A stretch of DNA of 64,000 bases from positions 62,001-126,000 of the forward strand of contig JAPVLO010000961.1 in the NCBI GenBank assembly GCA_027257055.1. The letters are read 5' to 3'. Position 1 is the first letter of the stretch. Each line of letters opens with the position of its first letter. Made by a program: the position numbers and the translations under genes. Below, in pieces: positions 47,789-60,420 of the stretch. This stretch comes from Cephalopachus bancanus (Eukaryota > Chordata > Mammalia > Primates > Tarsiidae). The notes under the pieces were generated by a model. The model made no database searches and had not been told where the DNA came from. It saw only the letters and a program-made list of their open reading frames with translations.

Positions 47789-48082
47789 TTTTTTTGAGTT
47801 GGAGTCTTACTCTGTTGCCCAGGTGGGAGTGCAGTGTCACAATCATGGCCACCCCAGCATCAAGCAGCTGGGCTCCATCGAGCCTTCTACCTCAGCCTTC
47901 CAAGTAGACAGAACTACAGGAGTGCGCTACCAAGCCTGGCTTATTTATTTATTTATTTATTTATTGTAGAGATGTGCTCTTGCCAAGTTTCCTGGGCTGG
48001 TCTTGAACTCGCGGGCTCAGGTACACCACTCTCCGTGGCCACCCAAAGTGCTGGGATTACAGGCTGAGCCACCAAGTCTGGC
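47789..48082 (-). repeat. Alu dimer with (TTTA)n linker
   Basis: GAGTTGGAGTCTTACTCTGT to CCAAGTCTGGCC. The middle linker is a TTTA repeat near 47941-47965. It lies in tandem with the preceding Alu, 47 bp away. Confidence 0.91.
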
Positions 48083-48712
48083 CAGTGAAGTTTTTTTTTT
48101 AACATTTTATCCCATTAAATCAGCAAAATCATAAATAAACATATAATAAGTTCAAACTCAACTGTAGTCAAACGAAAGCAAATGAAATTCAAAGGGGATC
48201 AGTTATATCTACTTTTTCAAATCTAAAGAAAACATTAATAAATGTCAGATTTTAGATTATTAAGTTGAAATAAACTCATCTGCCCTCAGCAACATAACCA
48301 TTTAATTACTTTCTAGGGAATAGCTCTTGTCAAAAAAATTATATCCAAAATCCTAACATTATTAATTATGCAGCGTTTTAGAGCTTTTACCTGAAACAAA
48401 GGTGTTTATAATTTTAATTCATCGAGGACAAAAAGTTAGGAAAAATAATTCACAAAACCAAAAGTGGTAGAATTACACTCTCATGCAGCAAAATTTAAAG
48501 CTATGATTTCCGGCTCTACATTTCTAAATTTCAAGATTAAACCATTTTACTACCTAACACATACAGGTTTCTCCCTTCTTTTATTTACTTCAAGAATATA
48601 TTTATTAACATAATTTTCAAAAAAGACTAGCTAAATTAACAGATTGATAGAGATACTATCTCTATATATCACACACACAGGCCAAAAGAATAGAACATCC
48701 TTCCCTACACAC

Positions 48713-48713
<1 letters not shown>

Positions 48714-48754
<41 letters not shown>

Positions 48755-48772
48755 TGCACACTCACACACCCC
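48714..48772. repeat. (AC)n microsatellite
   Basis: AC tract, pure to about 48747 and then interrupted by G and T. Confidence 0.93.
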
Positions 48773-49013
48773 ACCACAACCCTGACCCAGGAGAAAGAGA
48801 CACTGGGGTCACAGAAACTAAACCACACAAGAAAAGCCCAAATGATTAAATAATCTTTGACTTTTATTCTAAAAGGTAATAAAGAGAAGTCTGAGTATAG
48901 ATTTTGAAAATGAATCTCAATATATGTTTTAAAAAGTAGCATTAATAAAATCAATAGCAAAAAATAATTTATTCTGAAAAATACTAAGGTACAAATATTA
49001 TCAAGTTATTGAG

Positions 49014-49310
49014 TTTTTTTGTTTGTTTGTTTTTGAGTTGGAGTCTTATTCCATCACCCAGACTAGAGTGCAGTGGCACACTCATGGTCACCCCAACATT
49101 GATCTGCTGGGCTCCAGCGATTTTTCCCCCCAGCCTTTCAAGTATTCAGAACTAAAGGTGTATGCTACTATGCCTGGCTAAGTTCTTATTTATTGTAGAG
49201 ATAAGGTCTCGCCAAGTTGCCCAGGCTGGTCTCAAACACACGGGCTCAGGCAATCCACTCACCTCAGCCTCTCCATGCTGGGACTACAGGCTGAGCTACT
49301 GGGCACAGCC
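49014..49310 (-). repeat. Alu dimer
   Basis: T-rich tail with GTTTGTTTG, GAGTTGGAGTCTTATTCCAT to GCTACTGGGCACAGCC. Moderately diverged. Confidence 0.9.
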
Positions 49311-49504
49311 AAGATATTGAGATTTTAAAGACTTTTGGTGCTTTCATGAATGTGACAGAAGAAGGAAAATGTTATGCTGAAAAATATACTCTTTAAAATG
49401 TTCAGCAATTATGTAAAACTTTCAAAGTTTCTGAATATATTAAAGAATTATTTAAATTCAGGACTTCTAACAGATAATACTAATAAACATCTAAGCTAAG
49501 CCTA

Positions 49505-49583
49505 CATGTGTGTATGTGTACGTCTGTATGTGTGTGTGTATATGTATATATACATACACACACACAATACACACACATACACG
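49505..49583. repeat. TG/TA/CA alternating purine-pyrimidine tract
   Basis: TGTGTGTATATGTATATATA followed by CATACACACACA, nearly self-complementary and able to form cruciform or Z-DNA. Confidence 0.88.
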
Positions 49584-49989
49584 CAATTATTGAAGTTAAG
49601 TAATATGACCTAAGGGTAAATATTCGAGAAAAGAAAAGAGGAGGAAAAAAAGCCTTTGATTAAAAGTTAACTTTTGGAAAAAAATACATGATTAAAGTCA
49701 GTTAACTGTAAGAGAAAACTTATTGTGTTTACCCATGGCATCTCTTAGGTGATCACAAGGGAAAAATACATCATTAAAAGTAGATAACACAGGAAAATAT
49801 GGCAAATTTGTAAAAGGTTTGTAATGAGGGGGAAATTTAAAAGAGAAAAAGTATCAACGCAGTATTAGCAGAGATCCTACTACATTTGCCAAAGGAAACA
49901 ATGAAGCTCATCGGAAAATAAACACTGCATTAACTAGATTTCAGTTGCATTTGGCCAAGATAAAGTAACAAGACAGGTTTTATCCTTCC

Positions 49990-50540
49990 TGTGAAACACC
50001 AAAAAAAAAAATTGAAAAAATATATGAGGGAAAAATAGAATACTTCTTTTAAGACACTGGATATTAAAGAATAAAAACTAGAAATTCCTGATGAGAAACA
50101 AATGAGGTGAACCTGCAGCTGCCCCAGTTTACTACCTAGGAGAATTTCCAGGCCATGGAGTAGGTAGAGAACCAGGCGTGGTATGGCAGACTCCATGAGT
50201 TGAAGAGACATTGCTAAGAGTCAAGGTTGTCAGTGTTCACAGGACATAGTACTGGAGAGAAGATAACTGCCCAAGACAGAACCCTGGGGGCTCTAAAGGG
50301 GCCCCCCTCAAATATTCAGCATGGTTTGCACATCATATTAGGAAAAGACTCAAGGCAGGGAACAGAACCATCTGAAAGTGTTAGAGGGAACAGTAACTGG
50401 CCCTCACACGGGACCTGCAACAGTGCCTCTTCCCTATCAGCCAGACTAGAAAACTTCCTAATTCATAGGAAACTGGGTACAGTACACAGGGGGTCTTGCC
50501 TCAATAGTGGTGAATAATTAGTCCTAGACAAAACACTGCT
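49990..50540 (+). repeat. Possible old L1 5' region
   Basis: GCAGCTGCCCCAGTTTACTA and AACAGTAACTGGCCCTCACA have an L1M 5' UTR look and precede L1 ORF2 on the same strand. Not certain. Confidence 0.3.
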
Positions 50541-50554
50541 TTGCCCACCCAAAA

Positions 50555-52445
50555 AACCATAAAAGCAAGATCCAAAAGACTCAAACTAGCAAACATCAGG
50601 CTTAATGGTCAGAAGCTAAAAGCATTTCCCAAGAAATGGAACAAGACAAGGATGCCCACTCTCACTCCTCCTATGTCATAGTACTGGAAGTCTTAGCCAG
50701 AGCAATCAGCCAGAAGAAAGAAATCAAGGGTATCCAAATAGGAAAAGACAAAGTGAAGTTATCCCTCTTTGCAGACGATATAATTCTTTACCTAGAAAAC
50801 CCTAGAGAGGCCTCCTCAGACTGATAAACGACTTTGGTAAAGTCCTGGGATACAAAATCAATGCACAAAAGACCGTTAGATTTCTATATACCAACAAGCA
50901 GGCTGAGAACCAAATAAAAAACACAATAGCCATCCCCCCAAATAAAATACCTTGGCATCCACCTAACCAAAGAAGTGAAAGACATTTACAATGAGGACTA
51001 CAAAACACTGCTCAAAGAAATCAAGGCTAATATAAACAGATAGAAAAACATCCAACGCTTATGGGTTAGAGGAATCAATATTGCCAAGATGTCCATCCTA
51101 CCCAAGGCAATTATAGATCAATGCAATCTCTATCAAACTGCCAACATCATTTTTCACAGACCTAGAAAAGACAATACAGAATTTCAAACAGAAGCAAAAA
51201 AGAGTGTGAATAGTCAAAGCAATCCTCAGCAAAAGCAGCAAAGCTGAATGTGTCACACTTACTTCCAGACTTTAAACTATAAGGCTATAGTAACCAAGGT
51301 GGCAAAGTATTGGTACAGGAAGAGGCACACAGATCAATAGAATAAGACAGAGAATCCAGAAATAAAAACTCAATTCCTCAACCAGCTCATCTTTGGCAAA
51401 GCCATTAATAACCTTGGGGAAAGGGAACCATATTTAGCAAATGGTGCTGGGAAAACTGGCTACCCACATTCAGAAGAATTAAACTGGACCCCTGCCTATC
51501 ACCATATACAAAAATCAACTAAAAATGGGCCAGGAACTTAAATGTGCAACCTCAGACTTTAAGAATATTAGAAAAAAATGTGGGAAAAATTATTCTGGAT
51601 ATCCGAGTAGTCCATGGATTCATGACCAAGTCCTCAAAAGCAATTGCAATAAAAGCTAAGACAGACAGGTGGGAACCTCATCAAACTGAAAAGCTGTTGC
51701 ACAGCAAAATAAACCATCAAAAGAGTAAAGAAACAATCCACAAAATGGGAAAAAAATATTTGCAGGCTATATATTGGACAAAGGCCTAACATCCAGGATC
51801 TACAAGGAACTCAAACAAATTGAAAGGAAAAAACCAAACAATCCCATTAAAAGGTGGCAAGAGGCCATGAACAGACATTTCTCAAACAGACAATAAACAC
51901 ATGAAAAAATGATCAGCCTCACTAATAATCAGAGAAATGAAAATCAAAATTACAATGAGATACCACCTAACACTGGTAAAGACGGCTATCACCAATAAGT
52001 CAAAAAACAACAGGTGCTGGTACAGTTGCAGAAAAAAAGGACATTTTTACACTGTTGGGGGGAATGTAAGCTAGTTCAATCTTTGTGAAAAGCAGCGTGG
52101 TGATTCCTCAAAGATCTAAAAATCAAGCTTCTATAAGATCCAGCAATCCCCCTTTGGGAATATACCCAGAAGAACATAAATCGCTCTACCAAAAAGACAC
52201 CAACACGTGTGTGTTTATTGCTGCATTGTTTGCAATAGCAAAAACATGGAACCAAGCCAGATGTCCACTGAAAGCAGACTGAATAAAGAAAATGTGGTAC
52301 ATGTATGTATGTAATGGAGTATTTTGCAGTCACAAAGAAGAACAAAATCCTGGCCTTTGCAGAGACTTGGATGCAGCTGGAGACCATCATATTAAGTGAA
52401 CTATCCCAGAAACAAAGAACTGAATAATGCATGTTAAATTTAAAT
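50555..52445 (+). mobile_element. 5'-truncated older L1 (ORF2 and 3' end)
   Basis: Starts in the reverse transcriptase: [20 protein letters not shown] keeps the catalytic FADD motif. It continues through frame-shifted ORF2 to TTCCTCAAAGATCTAAAAAT, ATCCAGCAATCCCCCTTTGG and AGCAAAAACATGGAACCAAG, ending near AAGAACTGAATAATGC without a normal 3' UTR. Dead. Confidence 0.87.
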
Positions 52446-52451
52446 TAATAA

Positions 52452-52727
52452 GCTGGCCTCAGTGGCTCAGCCTTTGGGAGGCTGAGGTGAGTGGATTGCC
52501 TGAGCCTGTGGGTTTGAGATCTGCCCGAGCAACTTGGCAAGACCTCATATCTACAATAAATCAAAAAATTAGCCAGGCGTGGTAGCGTGTGCCTGTAGTT
52601 ACAGCTACTTGGAAGGCTGAGACAGAAGGATCACTGGAGCCCAGCAGGTCGAGGCTGTGGTGGCCGGAAGCAGCTACTACACTCCAGTCTGGGCGACAGA
52701 GTGAGACTCCAACTCAAAAAAAAAAAA
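52452..52727 (+). repeat. Alu dimer with small head deletion
   Basis: GCTGGCCTCAGTGGCTCAGC joins directly to CTTTGGGAGG, so the TGTAATCCC part is missing. Ends ACTCCAACTCAAAAAAA. Confidence 0.92.
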
Positions 52728-53653
52728 TGTTTTTAAGTTAATAAACCTATCCTATTGTATCATGATAGGTATAATGAATAAATTTCATTCAAATAGCCCA
52801 GCCAAAAATTGATTTTCAAGATTTAATGAAGCAGCACGCATATAAGTCAATTATTTTTTACCATAGAATTTAAATTTCTCATACTTGGTTCTATACCTAA
52901 CCAGAAAAATAATTATTAAATTTTAAAATTATTCTTCCAAATCAGACACTACATGTCAAAAAACGAGTCTAATGTTAAACAAAGAGTCAATATGCTAAAG
53001 CAAATCACATTCAAGATGAATTTCAGTATCTCAGCCAGCATGCAAAATGCCACTTATGGTATTCTGTGGCTACATTAAGTCTAAACACAAATATAGTAGC
53101 TTTCTGATAAAATACTTTAAAAAACAATTGAATTTTCTCTATTATTAAATTAGTCTTTCTCATCAAATGGAACCTCTGTAGTGTCACTGAAAACTCTACA
53201 GAAGTTAAATTCAATAACAAACTGACCCTCATATTTGAAGAAGTCAGTACTGATTGATATGATTAAGTAGAAACTGGCTATTTTAAAGATTTATGATCAT
53301 TTTCCTCAATCCCTGTGATAAAGAAGAACTGGTAAAAAAGAACAAGATGAAGAAAGCTAATTTTTCAAAATTAAGTTACAATTTCCAAGTAGGACTTTTT
53401 GATGAATTTTATACTGCATTAAAATGTAATAAATTTTTTTATGAGAAAATATGATATAAATACAAAAATAAATTCAAATAATACTGAAAAGGAATGCAAG
53501 TCACAAAATATAACAATCTGATGCTTACCTCATCTCTAAGCATTACTACATCTGATGAGGCTTAGGGTTTAAATGAGGCAGAAAAATAGAATAAATACTA
53601 AGAGTGTAATTTAGGAAAAATGTGAGGTCAAATACTGTGCCCATTGTTTGCTT

Positions 53654-53694
53654 ACACATATGCACACGCACACACGTGTGCACACACACACACA
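53654..53694. repeat. CA-rich simple repeat
   Basis: Impure CA/TG tract with CACACACGTGTGCACACAC, partly palindromic. Confidence 0.85.
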
Positions 53695-54504
53695 GCGTGA
53701 TGATTTACAAAGAAGCAGAAAATAATTAAGTGAATATAATATAATGTTGGTTAAGAAAGGTTTTTGAAATGTTATAAAGCCAAAAAGTAATTTATTGATT
53801 CAACTTTTATAAAAATTACTTTTAAATTATTTTCCAAACCAATAAACTGGGGGAAATATTTGTGACTTATATATGTTGACAGAAAACTAATATATCTAAC
53901 ATAATAAAAGCTCATGACAGCCTAACAGAAATATTCACAGATAATAGGGTAAAACACAAAAGAAAAAATAAATGAAGAAATATAGTCAGCAAAAAATTTC
54001 CACTCATAAAACTGGCAAAACTTAGGAGACAAATGAAACCCATCATAAGTCAGAGTATATATTGTTGTGTAACCAGAAAACATTTTGGTCTCAAGTTTTT
54101 GTAGATATGTAATTGTTTCCAGTATTAGGTGGAAAATCTTAGTTATCACAAGAATCACTTTTTTAAAATACAGATTAAAACTCACCAAGAATCTTGGTTT
54201 CAATAATCTAATTGTAAAAGGAAATTAAATAGGTCCAGCATGAGGGAAGAGTAGTTATAAAATAATCCTAATCTATAACTGTCAGTTAACAATGACACAT
54301 CCAATCTGTAAACCCGACTCCTTTCTTAAAAGTTCATTTAAAAGACAGACATAAAAATCATCTTAACTAGCACTTCCGAATGTATTCTGCTAGCCTTCCA
54401 AACTGTATGAGATTTATCATCCTGGCATATTTTAGAACTGCCTATTTGTAAATCCAATAAAAAAATGAAAATATCAAACAACAGCAAAAAATAAATAAAA
54501 TCAC

Positions 54505-54626
54505 CTTATGAATCTATTGAAAAGGAAGACTGTGCTTCGGATGACTCGTGCTGTGCGTGATTCTTCATGCTGAGATCTAGATAAGTTTATGCCATCATCC
54601 ATGTGGCCTTCATGGTGCATAATAGC
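54505..54626 (-). CDS. RYR2: RYR2 exon 14
   Basis: This 122-nt exon encodes [19 protein letters not shown] followed by [20 protein letters not shown] and ends two bases into an arginine codon. It covers about residues 391-431 of RyR2, at the boundary between the MIR region and the alpha-helical domain of the N-terminal tetramer ring. The segment includes the positions equivalent to human R414, I419 and R420, all conserved; these are sites of known arrhythmia variants. The acceptor is TTGCTTTCTTACAG. The donor, AAG|GTGATT, is weaker than consensus because it lacks G at +5. The phase is 0 in and 2 out, which fits exon 15. The one difference from remembered human sequence is Ser404 to Asn. Confidence 0.95.
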
Positions 54627-55029
54627 CTGTAAGAAAGCAAAAATCATGCCATTATTCCCAACACATCTTTTCCAAAAAGGAATTAAGGAGATGTGGACTC
54701 AAACAGGGAAGCCATAACAACAGATAGAATCAAAAGACAGGTCAAGGGTACTATGAAGCTGTCATAGTCAGATAAAATAATAAGCACAGGTCCTTATACC
54801 AACAAGCCATCTCCTATATTCATTTAGCTATTGTTTTAACGAAAGAGTCAATCAATGTATTGAGCTAAGCAAAACAAACAGCAGAGCCTTTTCACATACT
54901 ACATGCAATGATCGATCCACAGCCTAAGCACACTTGGTACAAAGCAGCAAAGGAAATACATTAGCACATTAGTTCTATGGTAGTTCTGAACACAGACCAT
55001 TTAATCATAAGTACTGAATGTTGCTTCCA

Positions 55030-55330
55030 AGACATCTTTTATGTTTTCTGTTTTGAATTTTCTATGAAAGTATAACATTAGAAGAACGCAGAAATCTTGT
55101 GAACAGTTCAAAGATTTTCACAAAGTGAACACACCTGTGTAACCAACACCCAGTTCAAGAGAGAAAACATTACACACCTGAAAATCCCCCTTAGTGCTCC
55201 CTTCCTATCCTCATCCTTCACAATGTTCATCACTGTGAACAGCATAGATCAGCTGTGTACTCTATAGCAGTAGAAACATTTGTACCCATTTGTGTCTGGT
55301 TTCCTTCACTCAACATTTACAGTAAGATGA
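55030..55330. repeat. Ancient L1 3' UTR fragment
   Basis: CACACCTGTGTAACCAACAC, AGAGAGAAAACATTACACAC and TTTGTGTCTGGTTTCCTTCA match an old mammalian L1 3' segment. Strand unclear. Confidence 0.5.
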
Positions 55331-55569
55331 TTTAATACAGCTACTCAGGTGTCATAAACTAAATTTAGTTTCTGGAACTGTAACTATAAACCATCTAGAA
55401 AGCAATGCAAAAAGGAAGCCATACCCTAAAATAAAAGAGATTTATCTATATCAATATTCAAAGGCACTATTGACAGAAAGTTCAATGGGACAGTCCTGCT
55501 GTAAAGGTTGTGAAATTGTCATTCTGCAGACCTTCATGATAACACAAAAGATCGTAAGAGTTCACTTCA

Positions 55570-55754
55570 GCTGGTTGCAGTGGCTCACGCCTGTGATTCC
55601 AGTACTTTGGGAGGTGGGAGGATCACTTGAGGCCAGGAGTACAAGACCAGCATGGGCAACATAGAAAGACCCCATCTCTACAAAAATTAAAATAAAAAAT
55701 TAGCCAGGAGTGGTGACACGCACTTGTAGTCCCAGGAGGCTGAGGCAGAAGGAT
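55570..55754 (+). repeat. Truncated Alu
   Basis: GCTGGTTGCAGTGGCTCACG through GGCTGAGGCAGAAGGAT; the right-arm end and tail are lost. Older type. Confidence 0.85.
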
Positions 55755-55756
55755 AT

Positions 55757-57750
55757 TATAGACTTAAATGGTTTCGTTAATTTTAAAAATGACTAAAACG
55801 AAGGAAGTCACAACTAATTTTAAGACTTAAAAAAACAGAAAATAAAGTTAAAAGTGGAACTAATGAAGATAAAAAGGGAAATTAATAATCTAGGAGTCAG
55901 ATAAAATACTAGAAATTCTAGGATGAATAAACTCAAACTTTGAGTCTTTGAGATGATAAATAAAATAGATAAATCTCTCACCAATCTGGCTAGAGATAAA
56001 ATAGAGAGAAAGCAAAACCAGTGAATGATAACTATAATACAATATTATGTAATTCTATGGGGAAAAAAAACCCCAAACAACAACAACAACAAACACCTGG
56101 GTATTCTAGAGGACTAGGAAGGACTCCCAGCAAATTAAGAACACATCATCACAAGTGGGACCTCATTAAACTGACAAGTTTCTGCAAAGTCAAAGAAACC
56201 ATCCAGAGGGCAGGGAGAAAGCCCACGGAGTGGGAAAAAATATTTGCCAACTGTATATCTGACAAAGGCCTAACATCTAGGATCTACAAGGAACTCAAAC
56301 GCGCTGAAAGGAAAAAAACAAACAGCCCCTTTAAAAAGTGGGCAAAGGACACGAATAGACACTTCTCAAAAGAAGATATACGGGCGGTCAACAGACACAT
56401 GAAAAAGTGCTCAGCCTCACTCATCATTAGAGAAATGCAAATCAAAACCACATTGAGATAACACCTAACCCCTGTAAGAATGACCATCATTAATACTACA
56501 AACAACAACAGATGCTGGCGAGGATGTGGAAAAAAAGGAACACTTCTACACTGCTGGTGAGAATGCAGACTAATACAACCAAGAGGTTGGAAGACAGTGT
56601 GGCGATTTTTGAAAGAACTAGAAATTGGCCTTCCATATGACCCAGCAATTCCCCTACTGGGAACATGCCCAGAGGAACTCAAATCATTCTACAAAAAGGA
56701 TCTCTGCACATGTATGTTTGTTGCAGCACTATTCACAATAGCAAAAACATGGAACCAACCATGTTGCCCATCAAAGCTGGACTGGATAAAAAAATGTGGT
56801 ACATACACACAATGGAATATTATGCAGCCATAAAGAAAGACAAATATATGGACTTTGCAGCAACTTGAATGGATTTGGAGTCGATCATACTCAGTGATTT
56901 ATCACAGAAATAAAGAACTTAGTTCCATATGTTTCCACTCATAAGGTGACCATGAACAATTATAAGGCTGTGGGAAGGCGACTGGCAGTATCAGAAAACT
57001 GTCAGGGGAAGGGGGGTGGGACTGGCAGTTGGGGGAACCTGCTACGGGAGGGAGGGGCATGCTTCACCAACAAGGGTACTTGCATGATCAATGTTTGTAT
57101 ACCTAGCCCTGAATTGTACCCCACATCTTTATAATAATAAATTAATTTTAAGAAATACATCATCAAAAGGAATCATCTCAACTAAGTAGAAAATTTGATT
57201 AGACCAGTTTCTTTAGAAAAGAGTAGAAAGATAATTAAAGATCCAATATTTAAAGCACCCTAGGGCTACACGGTTTCACAGGAGAGCTCTGATAAACCTT
57301 CAAAGAACAGATACTGTTAATGGCAAATGAATCTAGACCAAGGGCTGCCTAACTACTGCTCATCACCTGTTTTTGTATATCCCATTAACCGAGAATGGCT
57401 TATATATTTTTTAATAGCTGAAAAAAAAAAGACCAAAGAAGACTGGTATTTGATGACAAATGAAAATTAATAAACATGAAAATTGTATGAAATTCAAATT
57501 TCAGTATCTACAAACAGATATTAATTTCCCCTATGGGTATGCATGCAATAATTCTGAAAGATACTAGTTAATTAAAACCAGCATAACTTCAAGAGAATGA
57601 TATACCATGATCAAGTAGGGTTTACTCTATGAATTGAAAGATTCTTTAATAATCGGAAGTCTGGTAGCTTCTTTATTTTATCAACAAATAAAAGGATGCT
57701 AAAACACGGCTTTTACTGCCTTTAATTGATAAAAATCTAGCAATCATTGC
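55757..57750 (+). repeat. Ancient L1 ORF2, split by a younger L1
   Basis: Old ORF2-like text before (GAAATTAATAATCTAGGAGT, TCTCTCACCAATCTGGCTAG) and after (ACAGGAGAGCTCTGATAAAC, CATGATCAAGTAGGGTTTAC) the insert at 56095-57155. Confidence 0.55.
56095..57155 (+). mobile_element. 5'-truncated young L1
   Basis: ORF2 C-terminal end ([40 protein letters not shown]) plus a complete 3' UTR ending GAATTGTACCCCACATCTTT and an AT-rich tail. Close to the 28-kb L1, so the same young subfamily. Confidence 0.9.
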
Positions 57751-58870
57751 TATTTTCATTTAAAGTTAAGTGAAACAGGAATAGTAGAAGACTCCTTAAA
57801 TATGAAAGCGATTTCAATTGTCCTCAGGAAGGAAGGTACAACCTCTATGAAACAGGAGTGAAATTCATAATGAGAAAACACTCCGACATGAATAAACAAC
57901 CAGAAGAGATGAAACAACAGCAAGCTGATATTAAAAAGGTGAGCTGGGTGAGGTAACAACAACAAAAAAAGCAAGAAAACTAAAATCTCAAAGGCACTGA
58001 AAGGGCTTAAAACCAGAGCAGCACTAAAGAAGACAAAATGAGCACTTTGGAAGACACACTTGACAAGCCAAGTATAGAGAAAAGGTCACTAAGGACACTG
58101 GGAGGAAAGACAGCCCACAGAGAGAGCAGGAATGAGCTATGCTCCTGAGAAAGAAACTAGCCAAGCAAAAAAGAAGCCGCAGACAATACTTCTCTCAGCT
58201 TTAAAAAGATTTGGGCGTGCTGTTTAAAAATTATTGGTTCCAGATGCATTCATAATTCAGAGTTCTTCAGGTTTTCTTTTTCTTAAGGGTGATATGGTAT
58301 ATAAACTGTACATTCTCTAACACCTGGTGTGGTCTAGGGCATCACTCCATGATCAACACATTTATATTTCTTCAGCAAAACATGAATATTAACACTAAGT
58401 GCAATATATTAAAACTATGAATAGTAATTCAAAAGCCTTTAAATAAGTAAGTTGTATTCACATGAAATGACAAGAGAATGTTTCAAATATGCAAATATCT
58501 GGAAAATATATCACCAACTTGCCTTTCTTTAAAAAAAAAAAAAAAAAAGATTTGAAGATACCGGCTAACTGGGAAGTTTAGAAAAATTAGAAGATAAAGA
58601 CTGGAAAAGTCCTAGCATATTATGGCTACGCCGAAGACTCGCCAAGAATCAAATATAGAAGTCAGTTCTAGAAGAATGTAATAAGTTTACAGTAGATATT
58701 TTAATTATATCATCTCTTGTATGTCCTATAAAGTCTATTTCGCAGGTCACTTCAAAAACTTAAACAAGACTGTTTAGCCTCTCAATCATCCTTGTCAAAC
58801 TATTCTAGAAAGGCAAGCTCCAGGTTAGCCTATGATGGAGACTATAAATCCCATTTTGACTTTAATCCAT

Positions 58871-59010
58871 GTTTGTTTGGTTTTAGACACAAGGTCTCAC
58901 TCTGTTGCTCAGACTAGAGTGCCATGGTGTGATCATAGCTTACGGCAGCCTCTAACTCCTGGGCTCAAGTGATCCTCCTGCCTCAGCCTCCTGAGTAGCT
59001 GGGATACATA
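58871..59010 (-). repeat. Old Alu monomer
   Basis: GACACAAGGTCTCACTCTGT to CTCCTGAGTAGCTGGGA; one reverse arm. Confidence 0.78.
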
Positions 59011-59453
59011 CAAGCTTAATCCATGGTTAAGAAACGAGGTAGAGTAATGATTAAGAACCCAGGCATTACCGAAGTGAACTGAAGATGAGGTGGCCAGAGG
59101 TGAGGCAAATGATCTGGTGTGTCATAGTAAAGAGATTGGAATTCCCACATAGACAGACAAGGTTCAGCCAGGCAGAATTTTAAGCACGGCAGTCATAAAG
59201 TCAGAGGGGAATGGAAGGAAGGGAGGCTGCAGGTAGAGAGACTGATGAGGAGGACATGGAAATAGTGCATATGAGAGATGATAAGGCTGAACTGGACTTG
59301 AAACGGTGGAGAAGCAGGGACCAATATGAGGCCCATTTAGAAGATAAAATTGTCAGGGGTTGGTGCTTTACAGAATTTAGCAGGATGAAGCAAGGAAATA
59401 ATGGAAACTCGTGGTATTTAGTTCCTTACAACATATTTTATATGCTTTACATC

Positions 59454-59750
59454 CTTTTTTTTTTTTTTTTGAGTTGGAGTCTCACTCTGTCACCCAGACG
59501 GGAGTGCAGTGGCCTCTCCTGGCCACCACAGCCTCGACCCGCTGGACTCTGGCGATCCTTCTGCCTCAGCCTTCCAAGTAGCTGGAACTACAGGGGCACG
59601 CTACTATACCCGGCTAATTTATTTGATTTGGTGTAGAAACGAGGTCTCACCAAGTTGCCCGGGTGGGTCTCGAACCCACGGGCTCAGGCAATCCACTCGC
59701 CTCAGCCTCCCGAAGTGCTGTGATTACAGGCTGAGCTATCGAGCCCGGTT
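59454..59750 (-). mobile_element. Young Alu dimer with target duplication
   Basis: T-run, GAGTTGGAGTCTCACTCTGT, GGGTCTCGAACCCACGGG, ending TATCGAGCCCGG. TGCTTTACATCC and TGCTTTATATCC flank it. Confidence 0.94.
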
Positions 59751-59855
59751 GCTTTATATCCTTGAGAAGCAAGATATAGTTTGCTTTATTTCCAACTATT
59801 TAGAAATTTTATAATGAAAAGTGTCTGTATATGTGGTTTTTAAAATCCATTTAAT

Positions 59856-59920
59856 GCCAGGTGCAAATGCTCACACCAGTAATCCCACAGCTTTGGGAGG
59901 CCAAGGTGGGAGGATCGCCA
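59856..59920 (+). repeat. Alu 5' fragment
   Basis: GCCAGGTGCAAATGCTCACA to GGTGGGAGGATCGCC; only the first 65 bp are present. Confidence 0.8.
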
Positions 59921-60109
59921 AACATCAACGTCAAAATAAAAATCCGCACTTTTCCCACAATGTTGACTACATTAGCTATTCATCTTGCAAATGCTAACCC
60001 AGTTTGCCATGGCTGGTAATTCTGCAATATTCATAAAGTTGGAGACTAAACTGGCAGGAGCATGGGGAACCTCACCAACTCAAAAGTACCTCCAAACTCT
60101 TAAGATACA

Positions 60110-60420
60110 TGTTTTCATTCAAGAAACATTTACTGAGCACCTATTATGGTTCCAGCACTCTGCCAGATGCTGAGAATACAGAAATAAAAGACCTGGTTCC
60201 AAAGGAGGGAGGGGAGACACAGAACATCAATAAGGGCACCTGATCTCAAACCAGGTGAAGTAGGGACCAAAGGGAGGCCCAAATTTTACCTGTAAGTTGA
60301 CCACTTGTATACCGAATCCTGAATTGTACCCCACATCTTTAAAATAAAATAAAATAAAATAAAATAAAGTCTTGGTTCCAGTCTCAGAGTCTAGTAACAG
60401 AGACAGAGTAAGTCACAATT
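60110..60420 (+). repeat. L2 split by a short L1 tail
   Basis: L2 text GAAACATTTACTGAGCACCT and CAGCACTCTGCCAGATGCTG is interrupted after GACCTGGTTCCA. It resumes at CTTGGTTCCAGTCTCAGAGT. The insert (about 60203-60367) ends GAATTGTACCCCACATC and (AAAAT)n, an L1 3' end. Confidence 0.75.

Larger units (their letters stand above)
45744..54504 (-). other. RYR2: RYR2 intron 14
   Basis: An 8.8-kb intron with six Alu dimers or monomers, CA microsatellites and an L1 fragment. The stretches 45750-46320, 48090-48710, 49590-49990 and 52730-54500 show no recognisable element apart from a CA-rich tract near 53654. Confidence 0.75.

Noticed and set aside
47467..47907. 146-aa open frame
   Set aside because: It spans two adjacent reverse Alus; the residues are Alu translation, not a gene.
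59211..59636. 141-aa open frame with a charged N-terminus
   Set aside because: The first part resembles intronic filler and the second half is reverse Alu; no support as an exon.
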